A DNA stretch of 64,000 nt from JBBDYG01 sp040901765 (lineage in GTDB: Bacteria; Planctomycetota; Planctomycetia; Pirellulales; Lacipirellulaceae). The position numbers and the translations under genes are program-made. The stretch is taken from NCBI GenBank assembly GCA_040901765.1, contig JBBDYG010000094.1, positions 1 to 64,000 of the forward strand. The letters run 5' to 3'. Below the pieces are notes generated by a model that saw only the letters and a program-made list of their open reading frames with translations, was not told the origin of the DNA and ran no database searches. Each line of letters begins with the position of its first letter. Positions within the stretch are counted from its first letter, which is position 1. Shown piece by piece: positions 16,801 through 31,800 of this stretch.

Positions 16801-19800
16801 TACGGCGACGCCGGCAACGACACGATTCGCGGCGGGACCGAAAACGATACTCTCCACGGCGGCACCGGCGACGACGACATTTGGGGTGAAGACGGCAACG
16901 ACGTCATTCACGGCAATGAAGGTCTGGATACGCTGCGGGGCCAAGCCGGCGACGACACTATCTACGGCGATGAGGACGACGACGAAATCTACGGCGATGC
17001 AGGCGCCGACACGCTGCACGGGGGTTATGGCCGCGATCGTATTTGGGGCGGCACCGAAAACGACCTGATCTTTGGCGACGAAGGCATTGACGCACTCTAC
17101 GGCGAAGCCGGGGACGACGTCGTTCACGGCGGCGATGGCGACGATCTGATCGAAGGAGGCATCGGCAACGACACCCTCTACGGCGACGCCGGCTCCGACC
17201 GCATCTATGGCGGCGAAGGAAACGATTTTCTCTACGGCCACAACCCGCTGGTCCTGCCCAGCGAGGATGATGAGGCGGCCGATTTCCTTTACGGTCAAGC
17301 AGGCGACGATTGGGCCGACGGCGGGGGCGGCGATGACCACATCGACGGTGGTGCCGGAGTCGACACGCTGTACGGCAGCGACGGAAATGATGTGATTTTG
17401 GCCGGGACCGGCGTCGGCGATCATCTCTACGGCGGCGCAGGGGACGATTTCATCGTCGGCTCCGACGACGGGGCCGATTTCGATCCCAACTTTCTCGACA
17501 CAATCTACTTCGGCGACTGGATCGACGCCGGTTCCGGCAACGACACCGTGCATGGCCTTGGGGGCGCGGACTATTTGGTTGGCGGCGACGGCGATGACTG
17601 GATCAACTCCGGATTCGGCAGCGACTGGATTCGAGGCGGCGCAGGGAACGATTATCTTTACGCCGGCCGCGGCTTCGGGGAGCGGATCGACGGTGAGGAC
17701 GGCGAGGATGTCATTTATGGCTCCGATGAAGGAAACGACACGCTGTCGGGCGGCGCGGGACGCGATCAGATCTACGGCCAGGGCGGCAATGATCTAATTG
17801 CAGGCGACGCAGGCGACGACCACCTGGATGGCGGCACCGGGGCGGACACGATCGGCGGCGGCACCGAAAACGATACGCTCTATGCCGGCGGTGGGCTGGG
17901 CGATGTTCTTGACGGCGGCGACGGCAGCGACGTGCTCCATGCTTCCCAAGATGCGGCGACCACGATCATGGGCGGCGCGGGGCGCGACACGATCTACGGG
18001 TACGCCGGCAGCGACACGCTCCACGGCGGCGCCGGCGACGACATCATTGACGGCGGCACGGGCGACGACACGATCTATGGCGACGGCGGAGCCGATCTGC
18101 TGCGGGGCGGCGCGAACCACGACACGCTCTATGGCCACAACGCCACCGGGGCGGGTGACGACAACGCCGTCGACTATATCTATGGTGACTTCGGCACCGA
18201 ACGCAACGAAGCTGGCTCCGGCCGCGATCGGCTGTTCGGCCAAGGCGGTAATGATTTGCTGTACGGGGAAGGCGACGACGATTTCATCGACGCCGGCGGC
18301 GGCGCGAGCAACCTCGTCTACTACGGCAGCGGCGAAAGCGCAACTCCTGCCAACTTCGTTCCGCCCACCCCCACGGCGCCGCCCGCGATTCAGTCCGCCG
18401 TTGGCATCACTCACGCCGCGGCGATATTGCCGGCAGGCGTCAACACGCAGGGTCGCTGGTCGGAACTGGCCGGCAGCGGTAGACACGATGGGTTGAGTCA
18501 AAGCCTCGCCATCGCGCAGGAGCCGAGCCTGGTGGTCGATGCGTCGGGCGTGATGTACGCGGCATGGGTCGATGGGCGTCACGGCAATTATGAAATCTAC
18601 GTGGCCAAGCACATACCGGGCGTCGGCTGGCAGGAGCTTGCCGGCGGCGCGGGTTTCAGCACGCTATCGGGCAGCGCCAGCGAAGGTGGCGTGAGCAACA
18701 CGGCCGGTTCCTCGCGCCGGCCCTCGCTCGCGATCGGCGCCGATGGGCAACCAATCGTCGCCTGGACCGAGTACACAGGCTCCACGAGCAACATCCGCGC
18801 GGCGAAGTACGATCCGGCGGCAAACGCAGGACAAGGCGGCTGGGTAGCGCTGGGCACCTCGCTCGCTGCGGGCGGCGTGAGCGCCACCGGCGCGGCGGAT
18901 TCTCCCACCGTGCTAGTGACGACCGCCGGACCGGTTGTCGCGTGGCTCGATTCCAGCAGTGGAACGACACAGGTTTTCGCGAAGCGTTTCAGCGCCGGCG
19001 CGTGGTCGGGTTTAGGGGGCGCGGCTTTCGCCACCGGTACGGGCGTTTCGCAAGCAACCGGCTCCGTGTCGGGCTTCGCGGCGACTACGGATGGCACCAA
19101 GGTCGCTATTGCGTGGTCGGCGCCGATAGCCGGTGGATCGCAGGTGTTCCTACGCGAGTTCTCGGGGGCAGTCTGGAATCAAATTGGCGGATCGGCAAGC
19201 GGCAATGGCGTCAGTAATCTGGCTGGCACGAATCGCACGCCGACGGCGGCCTACCACAGCGGCACGCTGTTCGTCGGTTGGCAGGGCGATGCGCAGGTGC
19301 GGCCCGAGATTTACGTCAAACGGTTCACCGGCGGCACGTGGCAACCAGTGGGGGGCAGTGCCCAGTTCGGTGTCTCGGCCACGATGGGTTCAGCGGCACG
19401 GCCGCGCCTCGTCTCGGGCGGCGGCCAATTGCACCTCGCGTGGGCCGATGACGCCCGCGCCAACCGCACGGGTACTTCGGTCGGCATCTTCGCCAAGCGC
19501 TGGAATGGCACGAGCTTCGTAGCTGATTTCACGATGGATGCCCGCACGCCGGGGATTGCCTCGACTGCGGTTGTCGATTCGCTCGGCTTGACGGTCGATA
19601 GCGCCGGTCGTGCGCTCGTGAGCTGGAGCGAGCCGGGGCGACGCGCGCCGCAGGTGTTCATGCTAGCGAACACCATGGCCCTCAATGGCGCGAAGCACGT
19701 GGCAACGGCGGCCGCGAGCGTGCAGTTCATCCTTGATGGCAACGATCTGGGACCGGGCGACTCGATTGAGATCGGTCTCGACGCGACGGCTGGATTTACA

Positions 19801-22800
19801 ATATCGCCGAACGACTCGGGCGTGACGATCATCGGCGTGCCCGGCGCGCTTGTCAGCGGTCCGATCTCGATCGCCGGCGCGTTCGACGTAACGCTGCAGG
19901 CGATCACCGCAAGCGGCCTGGTTACGTTCAGCGGCGGGGCCAGAAATGCCGTCGTTGGAAGCGTGCTGCTCGCTGGCGTCTCGCTGGCGAATGCATCCGA
20001 CGCGCAGGTCATCGGGAACATCGTGCTCGGCACTGGCGTCACCATTTCGGGCGGGCTGCGGCCGACGATCGAGCGGAACACGATTATCTCGTCCGCGAGC
20101 GGCATCGTGTTGTCGGGGGCCTCGTCCACCGACGTAATGATCCGCCGGAACCAGATTACCGCCGCACTCGCGGGCATTGCCGTGGCGGCAGCGTCTACTG
20201 GCGCGATTCGTGAGAACGAAGTGGACGGCGGCACCTACGCCCTTGACATTCAGGCTGCATTCACTGGCCCGGTCGAAGCGAATGACTTTTACGGCGCGGC
20301 GGTTGGCGTGCGGTATGCGGCCGCAGCCGGGCTGAGCGGCAACCGCATCCACGATAATGCGACGGGCGTCGCATCCACGGTCGCCAGCCAGGCGAGCGGC
20401 TTCGGCTTTGTCCTGCCCCCTGGTTTCGCCGAGGTCGAGCCGAACGAAATCTTTGCGAACGACGTGGGCGTGCAGTTAACAGGCGTCATGCAAGGCCAGC
20501 ACGTGTTCGACAATCAGACCGGCGTTGCCGGCAGCGGGTCGCTTGTGCCGGTTGATTTCGAGCACGCGAACCTCATCGAGGAAAACGCCGTCGGCGTCAA
20601 CTTTGCCGGTCCCGTGCAGTTCAACCGCATTGCCAGCAACACGATCGGCATCGTCGCTCAGAATGCGCAGCTCATCGCGCACAATTTGATTTATCGCAAC
20701 ACCCAGACGGCAATCCACGTCGCTGGCCGATCGGATGTCCGCATCGTGGCGAACACGATGTACTCGCCCCAAGGCGATCTCGTTCGCATCGACGGCAGCT
20801 CGCGCGAAGTGCAGCTCGCGAACAACATTCTATGGGCCCAGCAGGGTTACGATATTTACGTCGCCAACAACAGCCAGACCGGCTTCTGGAGCGACTACAA
20901 CCTGCTCCACGCCAGCGGCACGGGCAAGCTCGTCCACTGGAGCGGGTTCGACTTCACCGACATTCTCGATTGGCAAGCGGACGTCGCCGCGTTCGACCTC
21001 CATTCCTTCGGCCGCACGGTGGTAAATCCCGGTTGGTCCGAGCCGCGGTTTCTGGGCGTCGCGCTCGATGACTACCAGACGCTCGACTTGGTGGCGGGGC
21101 AGCGGTTCTCGAACCCCGCCGTCGACGCGGGCGATCCGCGGATTGATCTGGCGCTGGCCCCGGGTGCGGTCAATCTGCTCGCCAACGGCAGCTTTGACAA
21201 CTTGCTCGCCGGCTGGAGTACGAACCCGGGGGCGACGACGCAGACCGCGTTGCCGACGCCGTTCGACGGCAGCCGTTATTTTGCGGGGGGCGCATCGGCA
21301 ACGGGCTTTGCCGAACAGTCGGTCGATCTGCTCGCGTCGGGTTTTACCCCCGCCGATCTTGTTTCGCAGGATTTGGTGGCCGTTTTCGGCGGCCGTCTGC
21401 GTTCCGCTGCGGAAACGCCGCGCGACCTAGGTCAAGTGACGCTGCGGTTCCTGGACGGGAGTAACGCGCTGCTGCATGAAACGACTGCCACCGCGCAGAA
21501 TTCCGCCGATCGCTGGGAGCTGGTGGGCGGTCGGGTGCAAGTGCCAATCGGCACGCGCTATGTGGTGTACCGCTTCGAGTCGGTGCGGCTGAGCGGCACA
21601 ACGAGCGACAGCTTTTTAGACGGCGCTTTCGTGCGCGTCCATTCCGACCGAATTGCGCCCGACATGGGCGCGTTCGGCAACACGTACCTCGATTCACCGC
21701 TTGGCGGCGGCGTGCCCGCGTTGCCGCCACACATTGCGTTGCGTTCGCCCGATTTGTACGTCGATTGGGAGCGCGACAAGCCCCACACCATCCGCTGGGA
21801 CAGCTACAACAACACGGCCGATCTGCCCGTGCGAATTGATCTCTACCAGGACGGGCCTCATGGTCCAGCGCTTGTAATGACGCTGGCCGCCAGCACGCCC
21901 GATGATGGCGAGTATGTCTGGATTCCAGCGAACAGCGGCATCGCTTATGGCACGCATGGATTGCGCATCCAAATACAACTGGTGGGCGACAATGTGGTGC
22001 TTGATCGCGGCGCCGAGTCGTTCAGCGTGCCGGAGAACACGCCCGATTTCTTCGTGAACGACCGCGACGGCTCGGCGACGGCCGGCGACAACCGCCATAC
22101 CGGCAAGCTCGCCAGCGAGCCTAAGCCGCTGCCGAACAACGTGCTCCGCGTTTATACGGTCGCGCCAACGCACACGTTCCACATCGATCAAGGCGATTAT
22201 GCCCTGTTCAGCACGCTGCTTGTTGCGAACATCGCCGGCCAAGGCGACGACGAAGGGTTCGTGATGACCGGACCGACGGGAGCGGGCCAGACCGCCCTGC
22301 TGCGCCACGCCAATCCGTTGTTTACTTCCGCCCCGATCGTGGAATTAAGCGACGCGGACTTCGTGACGATGTCGCATTTGTCGATGGAAGGTGGAACGTA
22401 TGGCCTGCTCATCCGCAACGACAGCCAAAACTTCGTGGGCGACCACATTACCGTGGCCCACGCCAGTTTGGACGGGTTGCGATTCGAATCGGCTGCCGCC
22501 GGTTCGACGCTCGACCACATCACCTCTACTGCCAACGGCCGCTACGGCATTTCCATCGAAGGCCCCATCGATCATATATTCGATAGCGACGTCGGCTTCA
22601 ATCAGGACACCGGCATCCGCATCGCGTATGGTCTGAACACCGCGCACACCGTGCGGTTGGAAGGGAACAGCATTCACGACAACCGCGGCAGTGGCATTTA
22701 CGTCAATTACTTCGGCCCGGTCGTGATTGGGCTTGAGAACCTCGTCGCCGGACGGGGCAACATCATTCGCGACAACGCGGGGTACGGCATCGAATCCTAC

Positions 22801-25800
22801 AACTCCAGCAACGCGCTGATCGCTGGAAACACCGTGTCGGGGCACCGCACCGCTGGCCGGGCCGGTATCTATACCGCCGGCACGATCATGAAGAATGTTG
22901 TTTTTGACAACTACGCCGGCATCGACGGCGGTGGCGTCTCACCCATCTCGAACAACCGCGTTTACAACAACACAACAACGGGAATACGCGGGTACAACGT
23001 TACCGGGAACGTCGTCTATTCCAATGGCACGGTGCAGAATCCCGAACTGGGCATTGGAATCGAGGTGGTCGGAACTGGCGGTTCCCTGAGCAATAACATC
23101 GTCTACGCCAACACCGGCCACGGCATTCGATTAGGCGCGGCTGCCAGCCTTGTGAACAACACCGTTTACCAAACGGCCGGCAATGCAGTCCATATCGCTT
23201 CGCAGGTCTCGAACGTTCAACTCCGCAACAACATTCTGTGGGCGGCGGGTGGGTTCGCGATCTTTGTCCCCGCCAACGCACAGACCGGCTTTCAGAGCGA
23301 CTACAACTTGCTCTATGCCACGGGCAACGGCCAGATCGGAAGCTGGCAAGGGGCCGGACGGGCCACGCTTGCCGCCTGGCGGAATGCCACGTTCGGCGAT
23401 TTGAACAGTCTGTCGCAGGATCCGCTATTCGTGAACCTAAACGACTTTCACGAACAGAGCCTCTACGGCAGCTTCCACGGTGCGTCACTCGCGCCAGTGT
23501 GGAGCGTGGTCAGCGGACTGCCGGAAATGCCGACCGGAACGCTGACGATCGACGGCGCTCAGTCCCCCGCCATCGACCGCGGCCGGGCGATCGATCCCTA
23601 CGGCAACGAGGTCAGCCCCAACGGTGGCTTCATCAACCTTGGCGCCTATGGCAACACAGTTTTCGCGTCGCTTAGCCCGGCGCAATACGTGCTGGTGACG
23701 CTGCCCGACGGCGGCGAGATTTGGCCAGCCGGGCAGAGCTTCCCCATTCGCTGGCGAAGCCACGATTCGACCGGAAACGTGCGGATTGAGCTGCTCGATG
23801 AGGAAAACGCGGTTGAACTGGTGATCGCCGAGCCGACACCGAACGACGGCGACTTCGTGTGGTCGATCCCGGCGGGCATCGCCGCCGGCAGCTACAGCGT
23901 GCGGGTCACACGACTCGACGCGGGGATGCAGTCCGACACAAGCAACGATCTGTTTGACATTCCCGAGCCGGTCAGCCTGTACTATGTCAACGACGGCGCG
24001 GTCCTGGCCGGCGATTGGACGACGGCCCCCGGCAACGACGCCAACAACGGCCTGTCGGCAGCCACGCCGAAGGCGTCGATTCGCGCGCTGCTGGAAGCCT
24101 ACGACCTCGGTCCTGGCGACGTGATCCGAGTCGATGCTGGCATCTACAATCTGACGGCAAACATCCTCATTACTCCGGACGATTCCGGCGTGAGGATTGA
24201 AGGCTTCCACAATACGATCCTCACCGGCGAGCCTGATCCGTTTGGTGGCGACCAGAAACTGCGGACGATCCTCAATCGGGGAAACACCTCCAGCGGCGCG
24301 TATGCGATTCAGTTCGTGGGTGCCGATGACGTCACGCTTTCGCACTTGGCGATCACCGGCGGTCAGTGGGGCGTGGTCGCCCTGAGCGGCGCCGATAGCG
24401 ATCGTATCACGGTCGAATCGTGCGAAATCTACGGCAACTCGTTCGGTGGCATCTCCTTCGACGGGACGAACGACTCGCCTCTCTTCACTAAAAACATCGT
24501 CTTCCTTACCGGCGAGCAGGGCGGAATTAAGGCCGTTTCCGCCAGCGGCGCCGTCGTCAGCCGCAACACCGTGTTCAACATGCAGTTCGGCATTGGAATC
24601 GAGGTCCGCGCCGCGTTCAACGCCGCACTGCCAAGCTTCGTCACCGACAATTCCGTCTTTTTCACTACCTACGGCATCATCGCGACGGGGGGAAACGCCG
24701 GAAATGGGCTGGTCACAGTCAGCGGCAACGACGTTCACACCAGCCGGTTCGTTGGGATCAACGCCGGTAGCTTCACGCTCGTGACCGGCAATACGGCCCA
24801 TCACAACCCGTCCATAGGTATTCTCGGAACCGACGTGCGGAACAACACCGTCCACGACAATTTTACGGGCATCGACATCGGCGGCGTCGCCACCAACGTC
24901 GCCCAAGGCAACCGCGTCTTCAACAACAGCGTCGTCGGGATGATCACCTCGGGTGCGACGGTGCAGGCGAACACCGTTTATTCTAACAACGTGGGGGTCC
25001 GGCTATCGGGGGCAGGCCGCGTTGTCAACAATCTGCTCTACGATAACTACAACGACGGCATCTGGGTGTGGAGCGGCTCGTTTGGCCGAATTGAGAACAA
25101 TACCATCTATCAGAATGGCACCGGCGACGCCATTCAAATTGGTGGAACGCATCCGGAGCATCTTATCTCGACCTTCGCGGCCGACCGGTTGACAATCGCC
25201 AACAACATCCTGCACGTCGAGCAGCACTACGCGATGAACTTCGCCGCCGACAGCGGTGTCGGCTCGGCGATCGATTACAACAACCTGCACATCACGGGCA
25301 CCGGCAAGCTGGCTCGCTGGCAAAATCGCGACTTTACCGAATTGGCCGACTGGTTTTACGAGCTTGGTTTCGATCAGCACAGCCAAACCGTCGACCCGCA
25401 ATTCGTCAGCCCCGCGGGCGCCGACGGGAATATGGGTTACCGGACCACTCCCATTGGCTCTCCCACCGTCATCGACAACGGCGACCCCGGCTTTAGCGTC
25501 TCGGGTTCGTGGCACAACGCGGCGCAGGCAAACGGCGCCGGCGGCGAGTTCTTGGAAAATATCCAATCGGCAACGGCCCGATGGCTGTTTAATAGCTCCA
25601 ATCCATATCCTGGTTCTGGGAATCTGTTCGTGGATGTGCCGATTTCCGCCTTCTGGGATGCCCATCCAGGGCTTGGCACCGCGACCTATTCGCATACCAC
25701 GTCAGCCTCTTACACCGTCACGTACAACACCGGTTCGGGCAACTTCGACGTGCCGTTTAACGTCAATTTTTCGGGCACGATCGCCTCCATCGACCAAGCA

Positions 25801-28800
25801 ACCGGCGGAAATGGCTCGCACAGTGTTGGCGCGCTGCATCTCGGTTTTCAGAATCACTACTCCCAAGTCGGTTTCGTCAGCGTCTCCCTCATCAGCTTAG
25901 CAACAACGTTGCGAATCAGTAGTGGTTCGGCCAACGTCATCGCCGACGCGGCGACAGCCTATGGCATTACTGTCGATGACGGCGACATGAATTTCAACGA
26001 GGAAGGATTAAATTGGACTCACGCCGGTCGGGACGGCGATTATCACGTACGGGGGGCGAGCCAGGACCGCGGCACCGCTAGTTGGGAATTCACCGGACTC
26101 ACGCCCGGCGCTTACTACGACGTGGCCGCCTTGTGGACCGCGTTGCCCGGCAACTCCAGCGCGGCAGAGTTTTCCATTTTCGATGGCGACCTAACGGTTA
26201 GCCGGGCGGTCCGCAATCTGCTCGCCACGCCGACCGATTTTGTCGACGAGTCGGGCGTCCGATGGAACCGGTTGAGCATCGTCAAAGTGACGGGCGACCG
26301 GCTCATCGTCAAACTGACCGGCCCGGGCAAGCTGCATGCCGACGCGATTCGCATTCAACAGGTGCTTGGCGATAATTCCGCGGACGACGATTTCCACGTC
26401 ACGCCATCCTCGCCGACCATTGACGCGGGCAATCCGATCTATGCGTTCGCAAACGAACCCGCCCCCAACGGCGGGCGGATAAATATCGGCCACACCGGCA
26501 ACACTGCCGAAGCGACCACCAGCCCGGCCCAATTCGTACAGGTGCTTGCGCCCAACGGCTTGGAGAAATTCGAGCACAATCAGCAGATGAGTATCCAATG
26601 GCGCTCGTTCGGCCTGCCGGAGCCCGGCACGGCGACGATCGAGCTGGTGCAATCCGCGACAAACGAGCTGACGACGATCGTCGAAGGAACGCCGAACGAT
26701 GGAGAGTTCGCCTGGACCGTTCCTGCCGGCGTGGCCGCCGGTAGCTACCTGATTCGTGTCACAGCTTCTGCCGGGATTGAGCCGAGCGACGACTCCGACG
26801 CAACGTTCTTAATCGCAAGTGCTGGCCAGCACTATTACGTCAACGACGCTTCGCTCGCCGGCGATGCGTTCACGACCGTCGTGGGCAATAACGCCAATAG
26901 CGGAAAAACCAGCGCTGCTCCGATGGCCAGCATCGGTGCGCTGTTGGCGGCTTACAATCTCGACGCCGGCGACGTAATCCACGTCGATGCGGGAACCTAC
27001 AACCTCGTGAAGAACATCGTCATCGATGCGAGCGACAGCGGCGTGCGCATCGAGGGGCCGGGCGCCATCGGCTCCGCCAGCGTCGCCACGCTCAACCGCG
27101 GTAGCACGGTCGCAGGCAGTTACGTGATCCAGTTGACCGGCGCCGACGACGTCACGCTCGATCACTTCAACATCACCGGCGGCGAATACGGCGTCGTGGC
27201 TTTAGACTCGATCGACAGCGATCGGTTGGTAATCACCGCCAGTGAAATCTACGACAATGCCAAGCAAGGCGTCTTCCTGGGCATACTGAATGACGATAGC
27301 CGCATCGAAGGCAATCGATTCTATAACAACAGGCAAGGCGGCGTTTATGCAGGGTTCGCCAACGGCACAATCGTCCGAGACAACGAGCTATTCAACAACA
27401 ACATCCCCGGATTCGGCGGCACGGGCATCACGATCATCAGTGGTTTTAGCGGAAACAAGAGCATCGTTAGCGGCAACGAGGTCTATGGGAACGACTTGGG
27501 CATGAACATTAGCGGGACCACGTTGATCGAAGTCACCGACAACATCGTCCGCAACAATTTTGCCGGGATTAGGGCCGTCAACAATGTGATTGTTTCGCAA
27601 AACGAAGCCTATTTGAACCAGGGTTATCACGGGTCGATCGGCTACGGCATTTCCGCGTCTAGCAGCACCATCCTCGACAATGTGGTTTACAACAACGATC
27701 GCGGCATCGACGCCGGTGTGGCTACAATCCGCGACAACCGTATTTACCACAACCGGGACACTGGTATCCAAAGCAGTGGCTCGAACCTGATCGTCGGCAA
27801 TTCGATTTATGGCCACAATCTTGGCATTCGCATGCAGGGCAGCGGCGATGCAATTCTCAATAATCTCCTCTACGACAATTTCAACGACGGCATCTGGGTC
27901 TGGTCCGTTAACGGCGGCCGGATTGAAAACAACACGATTTACCAATCGATCACCGGCGACGCGATCCAAGTGGGCGGTCCCCATCCGGAACAATTCGTTT
28001 CCACGTTCTCGGCCAGCAACATCACGATTAAAAACAATATCCTCCGGGTAGGGCAGGGATACGCAATCAACGTCGCCGCCGACAGCCAGCTCGGTATGGT
28101 GTTCGATTACAACGACTTCGTCATCGCTGGCACGGGCAAGGTGGGGCGCTGGGAGGATCGCGATTTCGCCACCCGCGAAGACTGGTTCTTCGAGTTGGGC
28201 TACGATGGTCACAGTCTCACCGTCGATCCGCAGTTTGTGGATATCGACGGCGCGGACAACGTGCTGGGCTACGACAGCGTCGCCGGAATCGACCGCGGGC
28301 TTGATGACAACTTCCACGTTCTGACCACTTCATTGACGATCGATGCCGGCGATCCGCGCAGCGTGTATGCCGCCGAACCAGCGCCAAATGGCAGTCGGGT
28401 GAACCTCGGTCACACTGGCAACACCGCCCAGGCGGCGACCAGCCCCAGCCAGTTGGTGCAAATCCTCTCGCCCAACGGCCTTGAGAAATTGGAGGTCGGT
28501 AAGTCGGTGCCGATCGAGTGGCATAGCGACGGCCTGACCGCGACTCGCACGGTGGCGCTGATCGACGCGGGAGGCAGCGGCGCGGGCAACTGGTCGGCCG
28601 ATGCCTATCGTACTGCCGGCCAGACCCTGTCGGTCAACTCGCCCGTGAATCTGTCAGGAGTGGTCAATCCAGCGCACGCAGCCACCTACCAGATCGGCGC
28701 CTATGGTGGCTTTGGGGTTGGAACGCGAGTGGCGTACGACTTTCCCGTGAGCGATGGCAGCTACGCGATCCGCCTCCATTTCGTGGAGCCTTTCTTGTTT

Positions 28801-31800
28801 AGTCCGGGGCAACGTATCTTCGACATCAAACTTAATGGCGTCACCGTTCGCACTGGGTTCGACATCTACGCAGCCGCGGGTGGCACCTATAAAGCGACCA
28901 CGCTCACGTTCAATGTCGCGGCCACCGGCGGCCTAGGCATCCTGCTGGAAATGATTAACCCCGTGAGCAGCTATGGCGCTTTTGTGACCGGCATCGAGCT
29001 AACTGCCGCCAACCCCGCCGGAGTGCCTAACCCGACCGCCGATATCGACTTCTCCACCGACGGTGGCACAAGTTGGACCCCGATCGCGTCGAGCATTGGC
29101 ATGGACCAGTATGGCCGGGGCAGTTACTCGTGGACTCCGAGTGCGGAAACGAACGGCAACACGGCGTTGATCCGAGTCCGCTCCAACAACGGCACCTTCC
29201 CGGAGGATGTTTCCGACGCGCTATTCGGCGTTGCCAATGCCGGCAATCACTACTACGCGAACGACGGCTCGATGGTCGGTGATGTGTTCACGTCCGCAAC
29301 AGGGAATAACGTCAACAGCGGAAAATCGCCCAGTGCGCCGATGTTGAGCCTCCGCGCGTTGCTGGCGGCATACGACCTCGACGCGGGCGATGTGATTCAC
29401 GTCGACGCGGGCACCTATCGGCTCTATCAAAACTTGGTGATCGACGCACCGGACAGCGGCGTGCGGATCGAGGGGCCGGGGGCAGTGTCCGCCGGGCAGG
29501 CGGCGCTCGCGACCGCTACATTGAACCGGGGCAACACCATTGCCGGCAACTATGCGATCGAAATGCGCGGCGCCGACGACGTAACGCTCAATTACTTGGC
29601 GTTCATCGGCGGCCAGTTCGGAATCTTCGCCTCCGCGACCGCCGACAGCGACCGGCTGGCGATTTCCAATAGCGACGTCTACGGCAACCGCGTCCACGGC
29701 ATCTATATTCAAGCCGGCAATGACGATGTGCAGATCATCGGAAATCGCGCCCACGATCACACAGTTCAGTTCGACTCGACCGGCATTGTCGTCGAAGCTG
29801 CCCGAGGATGGATCGAGAACAACGAGGTATTTGGAAACGTCGGCGGGATTAGCGCCACGTATTTTGGACTGGTCGCCGACCGAATTACCATCACTGGCAA
29901 CCAGGCGCATGGGAACACCTCGATCGGCATCTTTGGTCACAATCAAGTGCTCGTGACGGGCAACACCGCCTACGAGCAGCTCGCGACGGGGGCGGTCGGA
30001 ATCCAAGTTCGTTCCAGCTCGCAGTCCATCGTGGCCACCGACAACGTCGTCTATAACAATGCCATCGGCATCTTGGCGATGTCCGACAACAGCGTCTCTC
30101 AGACGGTTCAGAACAACCGCGCGTTTCATAACACCGTCGGCATTCGCGCCTATGGGGCGGCCCAAGTTCTTGGCAACCAGGTTTACTCCAATGCCATTGG
30201 CATCAGCGGGCATCCCGCGTCAGGCTTCTTTGGCGTGATTGCCAACAATCTGGTCTATGCCAACGCCAACCAAGGCATTTACATCGAACGCTCGTTCAAT
30301 GCCGGCGGCAAGATTGTCAACAACACGGTTTATCAACCGGTCGGCGAGGCAATTCGAATTGACAACGCTTCGCAGGGCATGACCCTGCGGAACAATGTGC
30401 TGTGGGTCGATTCGGGATACGCAATTTATGTGGCCGCCAATAGCCAGTTCAATGTCTCGAGCAATTACAACCTGATTCATCTCAGCCTCGATCCCAATGC
30501 CCACGCCGGCTTTTGGAATGGGGCGGCGCGACACACGCTGGCCAACTGGCAAGCCGCGTCGGCGCAGGACGCCGCCTCGTTCGCCGGCGATCCGCTCGTG
30601 GTCGACCGCGACGGCTCGGACAACGTGCTCGGCTATCGCGCTGGCGACGGCTACGATGGTGGTCTCGACGACAACTTCCTGCTGCGCGGTGGCTCGCCGG
30701 CAATCGATCGGGGCGAAAGCACGCTCACGCCGGCACTCGATCGCCAGGGCAACGCCCGTGTGGACGATCCCGGCACGCCCAACACCGGCACGCCGCCGGC
30801 ACTGGCATTTGTGGACTGGGGCGCGCATGAGTTTCAAGGTTCCAGCCTCGACGCGACCCCGCCCGCGATCATAAGCACCACGCCGACCGCTGTTCATGGG
30901 GCGATGAACGTCGCGCCATTCGATCAGATTACGCTCAATTTCAGCGAGCCGTTAAACTCAATTGATGCCGTGGCTGCTGCTAACTACAAGCTGCTCAGCG
31001 CCGGCCCCAATGGTAACTTCGGCGATTTAGACGATGTGCTGGTTACGATCGCTCCCGCGTACGCCATCGGTGGCACGACTGTCATAATCGACCTTCCTTC
31101 GGGCCTGTTGGCTCCAGGGCAATACCGTTTGACGGTGCTCGGCGGCCTTGCCGGCGGTCTGCACGATCTCTCGGGACTGCTGCTAGACGGCGATGCCAAT
31201 GGCACTGCGGGCGGCGATTACCTGCGGAACTTCACGGTAAACAGTCCAGCAGCCACGCTACCGGGCGACTACGACCGCAATGGCATCGTGGATCAGAACG
31301 ATCGCCTGTTCTGGCTAGCGAGATTCGGCGCCACGTCCGGCATTGGACTTCAGGCCGACGGCAATGGCAGCGGCGTGGTGGACGCGGCCGATTACGGCGT
31401 GTGGCGCGACAATTTGGGCCAGTCGCTTCCACCATCGGCCGCTCCCGGCGACTACGACCGCAATGAAACGGTGAACTTCGACGACTACGAACACTGGAAA
31501 ACACATTTCGGGGCAACGGCCGGGACTGGTCTGCAGGCCGACGGCAATGGCAATAATGTCGTCGATGCGGCCGACTACACTGTCTGGCGCGACAACGTTG
31601 GTGCGCCTGCTGAGGCGGCATCCCAGGGCGCGGCGATTGCCGACGATTATGAACGGGAAGTGCTTTCCCTCTTTGACTCCACCGACATATCGGCTTTGTT
31701 CGACTTACTGGACGCCTCTTCGAGCGCCGTGTCAGCGCGTTCTGACGCTCTGCATTCCGGCGGGCTATTCGCGGAGGCGTTCAGTTCGCGGCCGTTGAAC

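Noticed and set aside
16591..17553. Val/Ala-rich antisense frame of 320 codons opposite the RTX-like array
   Set aside because: Produced by the periodic Gly/Asp codons of the sense strand; low-complexity, no start context.
16111..18330. RTX array as sign of a secreted toxin
   Set aside because: Only the repeats are shared with RTX toxins; no pore-forming or protease domain and no type I secretion genes nearby.
23485..24906. Antisense frame of 473 codons within the beta-helix region
   Set aside because: Shadow frame caused by codon bias; no domain resemblance.
27388..30213. Antisense frames of 309 and 330 codons in the beta-helix modules
   Set aside because: They recur in register with the duplicated modules, as expected for shadows, and match no family.
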